Source: a bacterium | GTDB lineage: Bacteria; Latescibacterota; UBA2968; GCA-2709665 | DNA length: 10,770 bases | Assembly (NCBI GenBank): GCA_027619145.1 | Contig: JAQCGA010000079.1 | Location: 1 to 10,770 of the forward strand | Direction of reading: 5' to 3' | Shown: in pieces, positions 1 to 7,304 of the stretch | Numbering within the stretch: position 1 is the stretch's first letter | How the letters are laid out: every line of letters begins with the position of its first letter | Made by a program: the position numbers and the translations under genes | Notes under the pieces: generated by a model | Databases searched by the model: none | Seen by the model: the letters and a program-made list of their open reading frames with translations, nothing else | What the model was told of the DNA's origin: nothing

Positions 1-1744
1 CCCGCCACCCACCGGAACCGTCAGCGTCGATGTCGCTCCCGGCCTGATCAATCGACTCATACCGGTATGCAACCCTGGGTGTGCCCACACCGGATGCGAG
101 AAAACCCAGTTCGCGCCTCGCAACCGTCTCTTGCCCTACTCGCCGACCGTATCCCGCATCCAGGCGCAAGCCCTGCCGAGGGGTATATTCAAACCGCACC
201 TCTCCCAGTCGTTCACCTGCACGGTCTTCTTGCCACCCCCATCGACCTTCGTGGTCCACGCGGTCCGTCCGTTCAAAACCCGAAAACGTCGCTCCCACAT
301 CCCGATACGAACCGCTCAGACGCACCCGCCCCAGCGAGCGCCCGGAGACACGGAGCTCCTCAGGCCAAAAATCCACACCTGCTCGAAACGCACGCCCCCG
401 ACCAAAATCTGTTTGGCTGGAAGCACTCAGCGCAAGTTCTCCTTCCAGTTTCAACCCTTCAAACGCCAGGTACGTCCCGTCCAATACCGCAACCTGTTGC
501 CGGGAAGGATACGGTCGCCCCACCGAAAGTTCCGAGCTTCCCGCCTGATCGGTTTCCCGCAAGAACGTGGCTCCTAATTTCAAACGCCCATCCATCACAC
601 CCATCCGCCCACCCACACCCAGCAAACGCCGCTGCGCTCCGTCTGCATGCTGAAACTCAACCAGAACTCGGCTCTCTCCTGTAACCGCCCAGGACGGCGT
701 AAACGTGATCGTACCCCGTTCATAATCCGTCACATAATCCTGCCCCTCGCCTCGCCGCAGCAACCTGCCATTCCAGTACACCCGCTCCGAACCTGCTACA
801 ATCTGTCCAGAAGAACCACCTGATGCTACAGGCAAAACGTACGGGCCCTGATACCCTTCTACAACAGAAAGCCGGTGTGAAATCCACTGTCCGCGGGAGA
901 CCGCACCGTATAACTGGGCCTCCGTATCGCCCGTAAAAAATGCAAAATTTGCGCCCTGCAATCGCCTGTGGTACCGCCCAAATGTTGTTTCGTCAAACAC
1001 CACATCCATATCGCCCAACCCGGCTGAAACCGAACGCGCGCGCACCTGGAACATCACCTGATCCAATTCCTGAAGACTCTGTGTTTGGCCGTTGGCCTGA
1101 AGCGGCAGATTCCGGTCCGAAAGCAGCGCTGTCAGTTCTACGCCCTCGGCGATCTCGCCCGAAATATGAATCTGCAAGGACTGGTTCAACTCAGCGCTTC
1201 GGTTTCCTCCAAACCCCACCTGGATACGTTTGCTCCCCCCAATCTCCAATCCAGGCTCAGAGGTAAATTCCGTCGCGCGGTCCACGCGCCTGGGCGGAGA
1301 CCGGCGAATCACCTCATCCGCATCTTTTGATTCTGGCCTTGTGGTTTCCCGCCGCCGGTACACCTCGTTGAGGACCTGTGGAATTTGTCGAAACCGAATC
1401 AGCACGCGCACACCTCGGGATATCTCTTTCGAAAATACCAGCAACACCCCTTCCGGGTCCACGTGATAATCCACGGTCTGCTGTTGAAGCTGCCCACCCA
1501 CCCACACCGACTCGCTCTCGGGAAGAATCGCCCGGTCGGAAACGCGGTAGGGTCCACGGCTCCCATCGGCCAGAAACGACCGCTCCAGATCAAACACCGT
1601 CACCCGTTCCTGGGCGGGTGCATCTGCTCCGGCGGTTCCTGCTTGCCACAGCAAACCGGGCACAACGATCAACCCTACCGAAAAAAAATGGGATACCCCG
1701 CGTAAAAAACGGAATATCCCTGATATACCTTGAGCGCCATACAT
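1..1744 (-). CDS. Large secreted beta-rich surface/outer-membrane protein, partial (C-terminus beyond left edge)
   Basis: The reading frame is open from ATG at 1744 to the window edge: 581 residues with no stop. The N-terminus looks like a signal peptide: Arg-containing n-region, hydrophobic stretch about residues 20-34, and small residues ending near AGA-DA at 38-42. After it come alternating polar/hydrophobic beta-type segments rich in Gly, Arg and aromatics. A module at about 57-123 (GPYRV, VWVGG, DYHVD, VLIRF) is echoed at about 298-368 (GPYVL, VYWNG, DYVTD, VLVEF). Between them is a conserved-looking block with GLEIGGSKRIQVGFGG (165-180), LQIHISGE, ALLSDRNLP and a GLGDMDVVF/FGRYHRRLQGA segment. 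I recall this arrangement from very large uncharacterised exported proteins of FCB-type candidate phyla; that is memory, not a search. The start sits 4 nt after the NHL gene stop, so translation is probably coupled. No catalytic motif is visible. Function is unknown; a surface scaffold or outer-membrane role is inference. Confidence 0.8.
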   Translation of the reverse strand, partial: MYGAQGISGIFRFLRGVSHFFSVGLIVVPGLLWQAGTAGADAPAQERVTVFDLERSFLADGSRGPYRVSDRAILPESESVWVGGQLQQQTVDYHVDPEGVLLVFSKEISRGVRVLIRFRQIPQVLNEVYRRRETTRPESKDADEVIRRSPPRRVDRATEFTSEPGLEIGGSKRIQVGFGGNRSAELNQSLQIHISGEIAEGVELTALLSDRNLPLQANGQTQSLQELDQVMFQVRARSVSAGLGDMDVVFDETTFGRYHRRLQGANFAFFTGDTEAQLYGAVSRGQWISHRLSVVEGYQGPYVLPVASGGSSGQIVAGSERVYWNGRLLRRGEGQDYVTDYERGTITFTPSWAVTGESRVLVEFQHADGAQRRLLGVGGRMGVMDGRLKLGATFLRETDQAGSSELSVGRPYPSRQQVAVLDGTYLAFEGLKLEGELALSASSQTDFGRGRAFRAGVDFWPEELRVSGRSLGRVRLSGSYRDVGATFSGFERTDRVDHEGRWGWQEDRAGERLGEVRFEYTPRQGLRLDAGYGRRVGQETVARRELGFLASGVGTPRVAYRYESIDQAGSDIDADGSGGWR

Positions 1745-1748
1745 GGGT

Positions 1749-2720
1749 TCACCGCCGGAGGATGAGCACCCTGAACTTCTGAATGCGGTGGTTACCGGAA
1801 TCCAGCACGTAGAGGACATCCCCCGGTCCCCACACCACGTCCATTGGCCCTCGAAACTGCCCGGTATCATTTCCTGGATCCGGGCCACCCAGCGAACCGG
1901 CCACCTTGCCGGTCTTCAAATCGAACGCCAGCACGCGGTTGTGCCCGGTATCCGCAACAAAAAGTGTCTGCTGAGGCCCAATACACACGCCAGCGGGTTC
2001 CGACAGAGAGGCTTCACCCAGTGCGGTCTTAAAATTTCCAAACCGATCGAACACGGCCACCCGATCGTTCCTGCTGTCACAAACGTAAACAGCGCCCTTT
2101 TCGGACACCGCCAGCCCCAGAGGTGCCTGAATCCGACCCGAACCGTATCCGTATCCACCAAAGCTCCGGTCGGTAATACTGTACGTACTGATTTGCACCA
2201 CCCGGTCCGCATCCGTATCGGTAACGTACAATTCACCGTCCGGAGACACGGCAATCCCCGCAAGAGAGCCCAGCAGGAGCGGGCCTTCTACATCTTTTCC
2301 GCCCACCGCGCCTAAAAAACGGAAATGCGGGTTGAAAATCTGGATCCGATTGTTCCGGCTGTCTGCCACGTAAATTTCCAGCCCACTGCGCCCCGTGGCC
2401 ACATCTGTAGGCTGGTTGAACTGACCTGTATCCCATCCGAACGCACCCACTTCGGAAAGGTATTCTCCTTTTCCATCAAACTTCTGAATCCGGTCGTTTC
2501 CGGTATCTGCCACATACAGGTTGCCTACAGGACCCAGCGCCATACCCGACGGCCGCAGAAACTGCCCCGGGCCGTTTCCGCGCTGCCCAATCGCAGACTC
2601 GAAACGAAACCCCACCACCAACTTTTCTGGATCGGTTTCTTTTGCCTGTGCGTTCACCGCGAAAAACAATGCACAAAGTAGCGAGAATACACAAAACCGT
2701 CTGAATACGTCCCGGTTCAA
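1749..2720 (-). CDS. Secreted NHL-repeat six-bladed beta-propeller protein
   Basis: A 323-residue exported protein with a clear signal peptide (residues 1-26: basic n-region, FSLLCALFFAV core, cleavage after NAQA). The rest is six NHL repeats, each with a strand of the type LYVADTGNDRIQKFD: at about 68-82, 116-130, 164-178, 211-225, 253-267 and 303-317. That is the count for one closed six-bladed propeller. NHL propellers usually serve as binding platforms for protein, RNA or carbohydrate; the partner here is unknown and no enzyme domain is fused. The start is TTG at 2720: a GGGAGG Shine-Dalgarno lies 6 nt upstream, and the only nearby ATG (upstream) hits a stop within a few codons. The gene begins 25 nt after dapL and ends 4 nt before the large secreted protein, so all three probably share one transcript. 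The fold assignment is firm; the role is not. Confidence 0.93.
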   Translation of the reverse strand: MNRDVFRRFCVFSLLCALFFAVNAQAKETDPEKLVVGFRFESAIGQRGNGPGQFLRPSGMALGPVGNLYVADTGNDRIQKFDGKGEYLSEVGAFGWDTGQFNQPTDVATGRSGLEIYVADSRNNRIQIFNPHFRFLGAVGGKDVEGPLLLGSLAGIAVSPDGELYVTDTDADRVVQISTYSITDRSFGGYGYGSGRIQAPLGLAVSEKGAVYVCDSRNDRVAVFDRFGNFKTALGEASLSEPAGVCIGPQQTLFVADTGHNRVLAFDLKTGKVAGSLGGPDPGNDTGQFRGPMDVVWGPGDVLYVLDSGNHRIQKFRVLILRR

Positions 2721-2726
2721 ATCAGA

Positions 2727-2732
2727 CCTCCC
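2727..2732 (-). promoter_or_regulatory. Shine-Dalgarno that fixes the TTG start of the NHL gene
   Basis: On the minus strand GGGAGG is followed by 6 nt (TCTGAT) and then TTG. This spacing is ideal and no other start codon in this frame fits it. Confidence 0.75.
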
Positions 2733-2745
2733 ATACAGCAGAAAA

Positions 2746-3972
2746 TCAAAGCTTCAAATTTTCTTGAATGCTCTTCACCGCTTTCGCGATGTCCTCGTGG
2801 TGACCAAATGCGCTCAGGCGGAAATACCCCTCGCCCGCAGGGCCGAACCCAGAACCCGGCGTACCCACCACGTGCGTTTCAAAAAGCAACTTATCGAAAA
2901 ACTCCCAGGAACCCATTCCACCGGGTGTTTTTAACCACAAATAGGGCGCATGGGTCCCGCCGTACACAGTGAGCCCAACACCTTCCAGCCCCTCCCGAAT
3001 GCGACGCGCGTTCACCATGTAATAATCCACCATCTCCTGGCATTCTTTTTTTCCTTGCTCTGTGAACACCGCCAGCCCGCCAGCCTGCACAATATTCGAA
3101 GCACCGTTGAACATGGTATTCTGCCGCCGGCTCCATAGCGCATTCACGCGTCCAGGCTCTGTTCCTTCAACCACCAGATCCATCGGCACCACAGTCCAGC
3201 CCAACCGCACGCCCGTAAATCCGGTATCCTTCGAAAAACTATTAATCTCAATCGCACAGGTCCTTGCCCCCTCCACCTCGTAAATACTCCGAGGAAGAGC
3301 CGGATCGGAAATATACGCACAATACGCCGCATCAAAAATAATCACGGCTCTGTGTTTCTGGGCATAGTCTACAAACGCCTGTAGTTGCGCTTTGGTTGCA
3401 ACGGCTCCGGTCGGATTGTTCGGGCTACAAATGTAAATCAAATCCACTTTACCCGCCGGCAAGCCCGGGAAAAAATCATTCTGCTCCGTGCAGGGCATAT
3501 ATACAAGCCCTTCGTACTGGCCCTTGGATGCCAGCTTCGTGCGACCGGCAATTACATTGCTGTCCACATACACCGGATACGCTGGGTCCTGTACTGCCAC
3601 CACATTCTCCACACCAAAAATAGACTGAATATTCGCCGAATCCGGCTTGCCTCCATCACTCACGAAAATTTCCGAAGGATCCACCAGTGCCCCATACCCC
3701 GCATACCGCCCTGCAATGGCTTCACGCAATGCCAATTCGCCTTCACTGCCGTCTGCATATCCCGAATAGGTCTCTACATGCGCCAACCGGTCTACGGCTT
3801 CATGCAACGCCGCTACCACGCTGGTCGGCAACGGCTCCGTGGTGTTGCCAATCCCCAAACGCATGATTTTCGCACCCGGATTGTCCTTCTGAAATGCCCG
3901 GGTCCGTTTTGCAATTTCGGGAAACAGGTATCCGGCAGACAGCTTATCGTAATGGGTATTGATCGTTGCCAT
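2746..3972 (-). CDS. dapL: LL-diaminopimelate aminotransferase
   Basis: A PLP-dependent class I/II aminotransferase that converts tetrahydrodipicolinate plus glutamate to LL-2,6-diaminopimelate in one step. It bypasses the succinylase and acetylase branches of lysine and peptidoglycan synthesis, and acts in the cytosol. The protein is 408 residues, the normal DapL length (about 410), and looks complete. Visible motifs: N-terminal HYDKLSAGYLFPEIAKR, the LGIGNTTEPLP segment (39-49), SPNNPTG (183-189), FDAAY with the PLP-pyridine Asp214, SFSKDTGFTGVRLGW with Schiff-base Lys248, and a C-terminal FRLSAFG with the substrate-carboxylate Arg385. These are the DapL subfamily signatures rather than those of aspartate aminotransferase. 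The ATG start follows AGGAG. It is the first gene of its transcript, with a strong promoter about 95 nt upstream, and is followed by two genes for exported proteins. Confidence 0.97.
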   Translation of the reverse strand: MATINTHYDKLSAGYLFPEIAKRTRAFQKDNPGAKIMRLGIGNTTEPLPTSVVAALHEAVDRLAHVETYSGYADGSEGELALREAIAGRYAGYGALVDPSEIFVSDGGKPDSANIQSIFGVENVVAVQDPAYPVYVDSNVIAGRTKLASKGQYEGLVYMPCTEQNDFFPGLPAGKVDLIYICSPNNPTGAVATKAQLQAFVDYAQKHRAVIIFDAAYCAYISDPALPRSIYEVEGARTCAIEINSFSKDTGFTGVRLGWTVVPMDLVVEGTEPGRVNALWSRRQNTMFNGASNIVQAGGLAVFTEQGKKECQEMVDYYMVNARRIREGLEGVGLTVYGGTHAPYLWLKTPGGMGSWEFFDKLLFETHVVGTPGSGFGPAGEGYFRLSAFGHHEDIAKAVKSIQENLKL

Positions 3973-4063
3973 ATTCTCCTCTTACTTTTCAGAATCAAAA
4001 GGTTCGCTCCGAAGGATTCACCCCGCCAGAGCATAAAAGACAGACCTTGCTGATGAACAGCAC

Positions 4064-4092
4064 AATATACGCAGGCAAACCGGAGATGTCAA
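4064..4092 (-). promoter_or_regulatory. Sigma70-type promoter of the dapL-NHL-surface protein operon
   Basis: Minus-strand -35 box TTGACA (4092-4087), 17-nt spacer, -10 box TATATT (4069-4064). This is 6/6 and 5/6 to consensus at the optimal spacing. It lies between the frr terminator and dapL and predicts a leader of about 85 nt. A small hairpin near the 5' end of the leader (TGCTG/CAGCA) is the only structure I see there; I recognise no riboswitch. Confidence 0.75.
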
Positions 4093-4117
4093 AAGGTGCC
4101 TGCCGCTTCTCTTCACC

Positions 4118-4158
4118 GAAATAGAACCGCCACTTTCATAAGGGCTGAAAGTGGCGGT
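4118..4158 (-). terminator. Intrinsic terminator after frr
   Basis: A perfect 13-bp inverted repeat (ACCGCCACTTTCA / TGAAAGTGGCGGT, 4126-4138 and 4146-4158) with a 7-nt loop sits about 25 nt after the frr stop codon. On the minus strand it is followed by TTCTATTTC, a rather poor U tract. The stem is strong, so it probably ends the ribosomal operon, perhaps incompletely. Confidence 0.75.
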
Positions 4159-4182
4159 AAAATATACAGAACCGGAAGCATG

Positions 4183-4740
4183 TTATACTTCCATAATCTC
4201 TTCTTCTTTGTTGCTCAGCAACGCATCAATCCGGGTCACAAATTCGTCGGTCTGTTTCTGAACCTGGTCTTGCGCGCGCTTCGCCTGATCTTCGGGAATT
4301 TCTCCCTCTTTCTGCCCATCCTTTAACAGCTCGTTGGCATCTCGCCGAGCATTCCGGATGGACACCTTGCATTCTTCGGCCATGTGGCGCACCACGCGAA
4401 CCAGTTCGTTTCGCCGTTCTTCGGTCAGTGCTGGAATAGGCAGCCGAATCAGATTTCCATCGTTGGAAGGCATCAAACCCAGGTTTGAAGCTTGAATTGC
4501 CTTTTCAATATGAGGCATCGCGCCCTTGTCCCAGGGCTGAACCGTAAGCATCCTGGCTTCAGGTACGTTCACAGATGCCAGTTGATTAATAGGCACCTGC
4601 GACCCATAATAATCCACCCGAATCCCATCCAGCAGCGAAGCATTTGCCCTGCCGGTACGAACCGTTGTGATTTCATGCTGAAAAGCCTCTACGGCTTTTT
4701 GCATAAACTTCTTAGATTCGGCAAGAATCTCGTCATCCAT
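4183..4740 (-). CDS. frr: Ribosome recycling factor (RRF)
   Basis: RRF works with EF-G to split the post-termination ribosome so that it can be reused; it acts in the cytosol. The protein is 185 residues, exactly the family's usual length. Visible signatures are VRTGRANASLLDGI (27-40) in the first helix of the triple-helix bundle, VQPWDKG (67-73) in the hinge/beta domain, and ALTEERRNELV plus IRNARRDANE (about 104-137) in the return helices. The ATG start has a purine-rich AAGGGGGG a few bases upstream. It is the last gene of the translation operon and is followed by a hairpin terminator. The usual upstream neighbour pyrH is not present; tsf lies 92 nt upstream instead. The gene looks intact. 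Confidence 0.97.
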   Translation of the reverse strand: MDDEILAESKKFMQKAVEAFQHEITTVRTGRANASLLDGIRVDYYGSQVPINQLASVNVPEARMLTVQPWDKGAMPHIEKAIQASNLGLMPSNDGNLIRLPIPALTEERRNELVRVVRHMAEECKVSIRNARRDANELLKDGQKEGEIPEDQAKRAQDQVQKQTDEFVTRIDALLSNKEEEIMEV

Positions 4741-4751
4741 TGCAGGCCCCC

Positions 4752-4768
4752 CTTAGAAGGCATCTAAG
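4752..4768 (-). other. Small hairpin at the frr ribosome-binding region
   Basis: A 6-bp inverted repeat CTTAGA/TCTAAG with a 5-nt loop lies immediately upstream of, and partly abuts, the G-rich Shine-Dalgarno of frr. It could modulate frr translation, but it is short and may be chance. Confidence 0.3.
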
Positions 4769-4832
4769 CCTGAAATGCCGGAGCACGATATCAATCTGAA
4801 CTGAAGAACAAGAGCCAGTGGTCCGGTTCCGA

Positions 4833-5432
4833 TTAACTCTCTTCACCCAGAACAAAACGAACAAAGCGCCGGATGGTCAGGTTCTCTCCACACTTGGCAA
4901 CCAGGTCCGCCATCAAATCCTTTACTGTGATGTCAGGGTTTTTCACATACGGTTGTTCCAGCAGGCAAACTTCCTGGTAGTACTTCTCCAGGCGCCCTTC
5001 TACGATGCGGTCCACCACTTTTTCAGGCTTCCCTTCGGCCAGCGCCTGCTCGCGAAAAATGGCGCGCTCCCGGTCCAGTTTCGCCGAGTCCAGTTCCTCT
5101 CTGGACACCGCAACAGGTGCACTGGCCGCAATATGCATGGCCAGATCCCGAACAAAAGCCTGAAACTCGTCTGTCCGGGCAACAAAATCCGTCTCGCTGT
5201 TCACTTCCAGCAAAACACCGAGTTTGCTACCCGTGTGGATATAAGAAACGATTAACCCTTCTTTTGCTACGCGCCCCATCCGATCTTCAGCCTTGGCAAT
5301 ACCCCGCGTACGCAGGACCTCAATGGCTTTTTCCATATCGCCGTTCGTCTCGGTGAGGGCTTTCTTGCAGTCCATCATGCCTACATTTGTTTTTACGCGT
5401 AATTCCTGTACCTGTTTAGCCGTAATTGCCAT
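4833..5432 (-). CDS. tsf: Elongation factor Ts (short form)
   Basis: EF-Ts is the guanine-nucleotide exchange factor that regenerates EF-Tu-GTP. The N-terminal UBA-like helical domain (about 4-40) reads VQELRVKTNVGMMDCKKAL. The core domain carries the EF-Tu-contacting TDFVAR motif at 81-86, preceded by LLEVNSE. The protein ends after 199 residues. E. coli EF-Ts is about 283, whereas Thermus EF-Ts is about 196, so this is the compact type with one core subdomain; such proteins are known to act as dimers. It is not a truncation: the C-terminus (VKDLMADLVAKCGENLTIRRFVRF) is the normal family ending. The ATG start follows GGGGAG. It lies 58 nt downstream of rpsB, with a hairpin in the gap. Confidence 0.97.
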   Translation of the reverse strand: MAITAKQVQELRVKTNVGMMDCKKALTETNGDMEKAIEVLRTRGIAKAEDRMGRVAKEGLIVSYIHTGSKLGVLLEVNSETDFVARTDEFQAFVRDLAMHIAASAPVAVSREELDSAKLDRERAIFREQALAEGKPEKVVDRIVEGRLEKYYQEVCLLEQPYVKNPDITVKDLMADLVAKCGENLTIRRFVRFVLGEES

Positions 5433-5448
5433 AATCTAATCTCCCCAC

Positions 5449-5463
5449 CGGCGAAATTCGCCG
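5449..5463 (-). other. Hairpin in the rpsB-tsf spacer
   Basis: A perfect 6-bp GC-rich stem (CGGCGA/TCGCCG, loop of 3) sits just before the tsf Shine-Dalgarno, with no U tract. In E. coli the rpsB-tsf spacer contains an attenuating hairpin; a similar role here is inference. It could also protect the processed rpsB 3' end. Confidence 0.4.
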
Positions 5464-5490
5464 TTTCTTTCCCGATCTTCCGGATGTTCT

Positions 5491-6252
5491 TTATTCGTTG
5501 ATCTCTGTAATTTCCGTCGCGGCACGCGCCTGGCTACCCTCGTCAATCGCCTCTTCCAAATCCTCGCCCTTGGCCTGTTTCCCTTCCAGAACCGCATTGG
5601 CAATCAGACTCGTAATCAAGGTGACAGAGCGAATCGCATCATCGTTTCCTGGAATCGGGTAATCGATCTCATCCGGGTCGCAGTTGGTATCTACAATCGC
5701 AACAATGGGGATTTCCAAACGCATGGCTTCGCCAATGGCAATCCGTTCTTTTTTGGTATCCACCACAACCATCAAGCCAGGCAAACGACCCATATCGCGG
5801 ATACCGCTCAACGATCTACTGAGCTTATCGCGCTCGCGCTCCAACCGGAGACCTTCTTTTTTTGTCAATTTTTCGTACGTACCATCTTTGCTCATCTTAT
5901 CCAGCGTTTCCAGGCGGCGAATGCTCTGGCGGATGGTCTGATAATTGGTCAACATCCCGCCCAGCCAGCGCTCGGTCACGTGAAACATCCCACAGCGCTC
6001 GGCTTCTCGCACAATCACGTCTTTGGCCTGCTTCTTGGTACCCACAAACAAGATGGGCTGCCCATTCTCAACGGCCTCGCGCACAACCTGGTACGCCTGC
6101 TCGATTTGTTTCAGCGTCTTTTGGAGATCAATAATATAGATCCCATTGCGTTCGGTAAAAATATATTTCTTCATCTTTGGGTTCCAACGCCGGGTCTGAT
6201 GCCCGAAGTGAACCCCAGATTCGAGAAGCGCCTTCATTGAAACAACAGCCAT
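5491..6252 (-). CDS. rpsB: 30S ribosomal protein S2
   Basis: A 253-residue S2 protein that sits between the head and body of the small subunit and joins late in assembly, with S1 docking beside it in many bacteria. Signatures in order: [19 protein letters not shown] (9-27), [15 protein letters not shown] (32-46), [35 protein letters not shown], and [20 protein letters not shown] followed by GNDDAIRS near the C-terminal third. The acidic tail is ordinary for the family. GGAGG stands 4 nt before the ATG. It heads the rpsB-tsf pair and is 125 nt downstream of rpsI; I see no good promoter in that gap, so it is probably cotranscribed from the rplM promoter. Confidence 0.98.
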   Translation of the reverse strand: MAVVSMKALLESGVHFGHQTRRWNPKMKKYIFTERNGIYIIDLQKTLKQIEQAYQVVREAVENGQPILFVGTKKQAKDVIVREAERCGMFHVTERWLGGMLTNYQTIRQSIRRLETLDKMSKDGTYEKLTKKEGLRLERERDKLSRSLSGIRDMGRLPGLMVVVDTKKERIAIGEAMRLEIPIVAIVDTNCDPDEIDYPIPGNDDAIRSVTLITSLIANAVLEGKQAKGEDLEEAIDEGSQARAATEITEINE

Positions 6253-6305
6253 GAAACCTCCTGCCCAATCGGGTTGATCCTCTGTACCCGTCTCTTCGCC
6301 ACTCC

Positions 6306-6320
6306 GTCATTCTGAATGAC
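6306..6320 (-). other. Hairpin in the rpsB leader
   Basis: A perfect 6-bp inverted repeat GTCATT/AATGAC with a 3-nt loop lies in the rpsI-rpsB gap. A second one (CGATTC/GAATCG, 6354-6359 with 6370-6375) follows the rpsI stop codon. Neither has a U tract. S2 is known to repress its own operon through the rpsB leader in gamma-proteobacteria; whether these hairpins serve that purpose here is speculation. Confidence 0.3.
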
Positions 6321-6377
6321 ACCCGAGCAGCAATCAGGATACATGTGGAATATCGATTCCTGTTGCGTCGAATCGAA

Positions 6378-6770
6378 TTAACGCTTGGAGAACTGAAAGC
6401 GACGACGAGCACCGGGCTGACCGGGCTTCTTTCGCTCCACTTCACGGGCGTCGCGAGTAAGCAAACCAGCAGCACGCAAAGGTTTGCGCAGTTCCTCATT
6501 AATGTTCAGCAGACCGCGTGCAATACCCAGCCGAATAGCGCCTGCCTGTCCGCTCAGTCCGCCCCCTTTGGTGCTTGCAACAATATCATAACTACCCGTC
6601 GATTCCGTAACATGCAGTGGACGCTCCACAATCATAACCAGCGTCTCGCGCTTCAAATAATCCAAAACCGTCTTTCCGTTCACCAGAATATTTCCAGATC
6701 CGGAAAAAATCTTCACGTTGGCCGTGGCATTTTTTCGCCGTCCGGTTGCAGAAGTAAGTGGTTGAGCCAA
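6378..6770 (-). CDS. rpsI: 30S ribosomal protein S9
   Basis: A 130-residue S9 protein of the small-subunit head; its basic C-terminal tail reaches the P-site tRNA. The family hallmarks are complete: TGRRKNATANVKI near the N-terminus, GGGLSGQAGAIRLGIARGL in the middle, and the ending KKPGQPGARRRFQFSKR with the terminal Ser-Lys-Arg that contacts tRNA. Translation appears to start at TTG (6770), unusual for a ribosomal protein. The choice is backed by a near-perfect GAGGAGGTGA ribosome-binding site (6784-6775) with 4 nt to the codon, and by the length matching the family. It follows rplM by 56 nt, the conserved L13-S9 pair. Confidence 0.97.
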   Translation of the reverse strand: MAQPLTSATGRRKNATANVKIFSGSGNILVNGKTVLDYLKRETLVMIVERPLHVTESTGSYDIVASTKGGGLSGQAGAIRLGIARGLLNINEELRKPLRAAGLLTRDAREVERKKPGQPGARRRFQFSKR

Positions 6771-6826
6771 GGATTCACCTCCTCTCGTTTATTTAAAAAT
6801 CCAATGTACTTCGAGATTCCGTGCAA

Positions 6827-7294
6827 TTACGCAAGCTCAATATTCTCCGGAGCCTGCGCCTCGTGAGGGTGCTCGGAACCACTGTAAATCCGCACCTTCC
6901 GCATCATTTGTCGGCCCAGTTTCGTACGCGGCAACATGCCTTTGATGGCGTGTTGGAGCACGAACTCCGGCTTCTTTTCCAGCGCGTCTTGAAGGGTCAC
7001 CTTCTTCAATCCGCCCGGATATCCGCTGTAGCTGGTATAAACTTTCTGCTCCATCTTATTCGAACCAGTTACTCGGATCTTCTCTGCATTGATGATCACC
7101 ACGTGGTCGCCCGTATCTACGTGCGTGGTGTACACCGGTTTGTGCTTGCCCTTCAAGATTTTGGCCACTTCGCTGGCAAACCGACCCAGCACTTTGCCTT
7201 CTGCATCGGCCAGAAACCACTTGTGATCCATATCGCTCTTTTTGGCACTCATCGTTTTCATAACGTTTCCGGCGATGTTTTCCAAGGAAAACAC
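6827..7294 (-). CDS. rplM: 50S ribosomal protein L13
   Basis: An early-assembly large-subunit protein. Motifs: WFLADAEGKVLGRFASEVAKILKGKHK, VDTGDHVVIINAEKI, SGYPGGLK and AIKGMLPRTKLGRQMMRKV, ending with HPHEAQAPE as is normal for the family. The start is uncertain. GTG at 7294 (155 residues) lies 10 nt after AAAGGAGGTGA, the best ribosome-binding site nearby. Homologues usually begin MKT..AK, which matches ATG at 7261 (144 residues), but that codon has no convincing ribosome-binding site. I give the longer form because of the ribosome-binding site; the first 11 residues (MFSLENIAGNV) may be an extension or untranslated. It is the first gene of the translation operon, behind a TTGACA promoter. 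Confidence 0.95.
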   Translation of the reverse strand: MFSLENIAGNVMKTMSAKKSDMDHKWFLADAEGKVLGRFASEVAKILKGKHKPVYTTHVDTGDHVVIINAEKIRVTGSNKMEQKVYTSYSGYPGGLKKVTLQDALEKKPEFVLQHAIKGMLPRTKLGRQMMRKVRIYSGSEHPHEAQAPENIELA

Positions 7295-7304
7295 CGCTTA
7301 CGGC

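Noticed and set aside
67..684. Long plus-strand open frames opposite the left-hand gene (205, 155 and 148 codons)
   Set aside because: Several overlapping plus-strand frames are open at once, with low-complexity Pro/Arg/His-rich translations. They are shadows of the minus-strand gene, whose translation has a signal peptide and family-like blocks.
3385..4053. A 222-codon plus-strand frame across the start of dapL
   Set aside because: It is antisense to a complete, motif-bearing dapL and runs through its promoter and leader. The translation shows no domain.
3973..4063. A lysine riboswitch in the dapL leader
   Set aside because: The predicted leader is only about 85 nt, too short for the roughly 170-nt lysine riboswitch, and no matching helices were seen.
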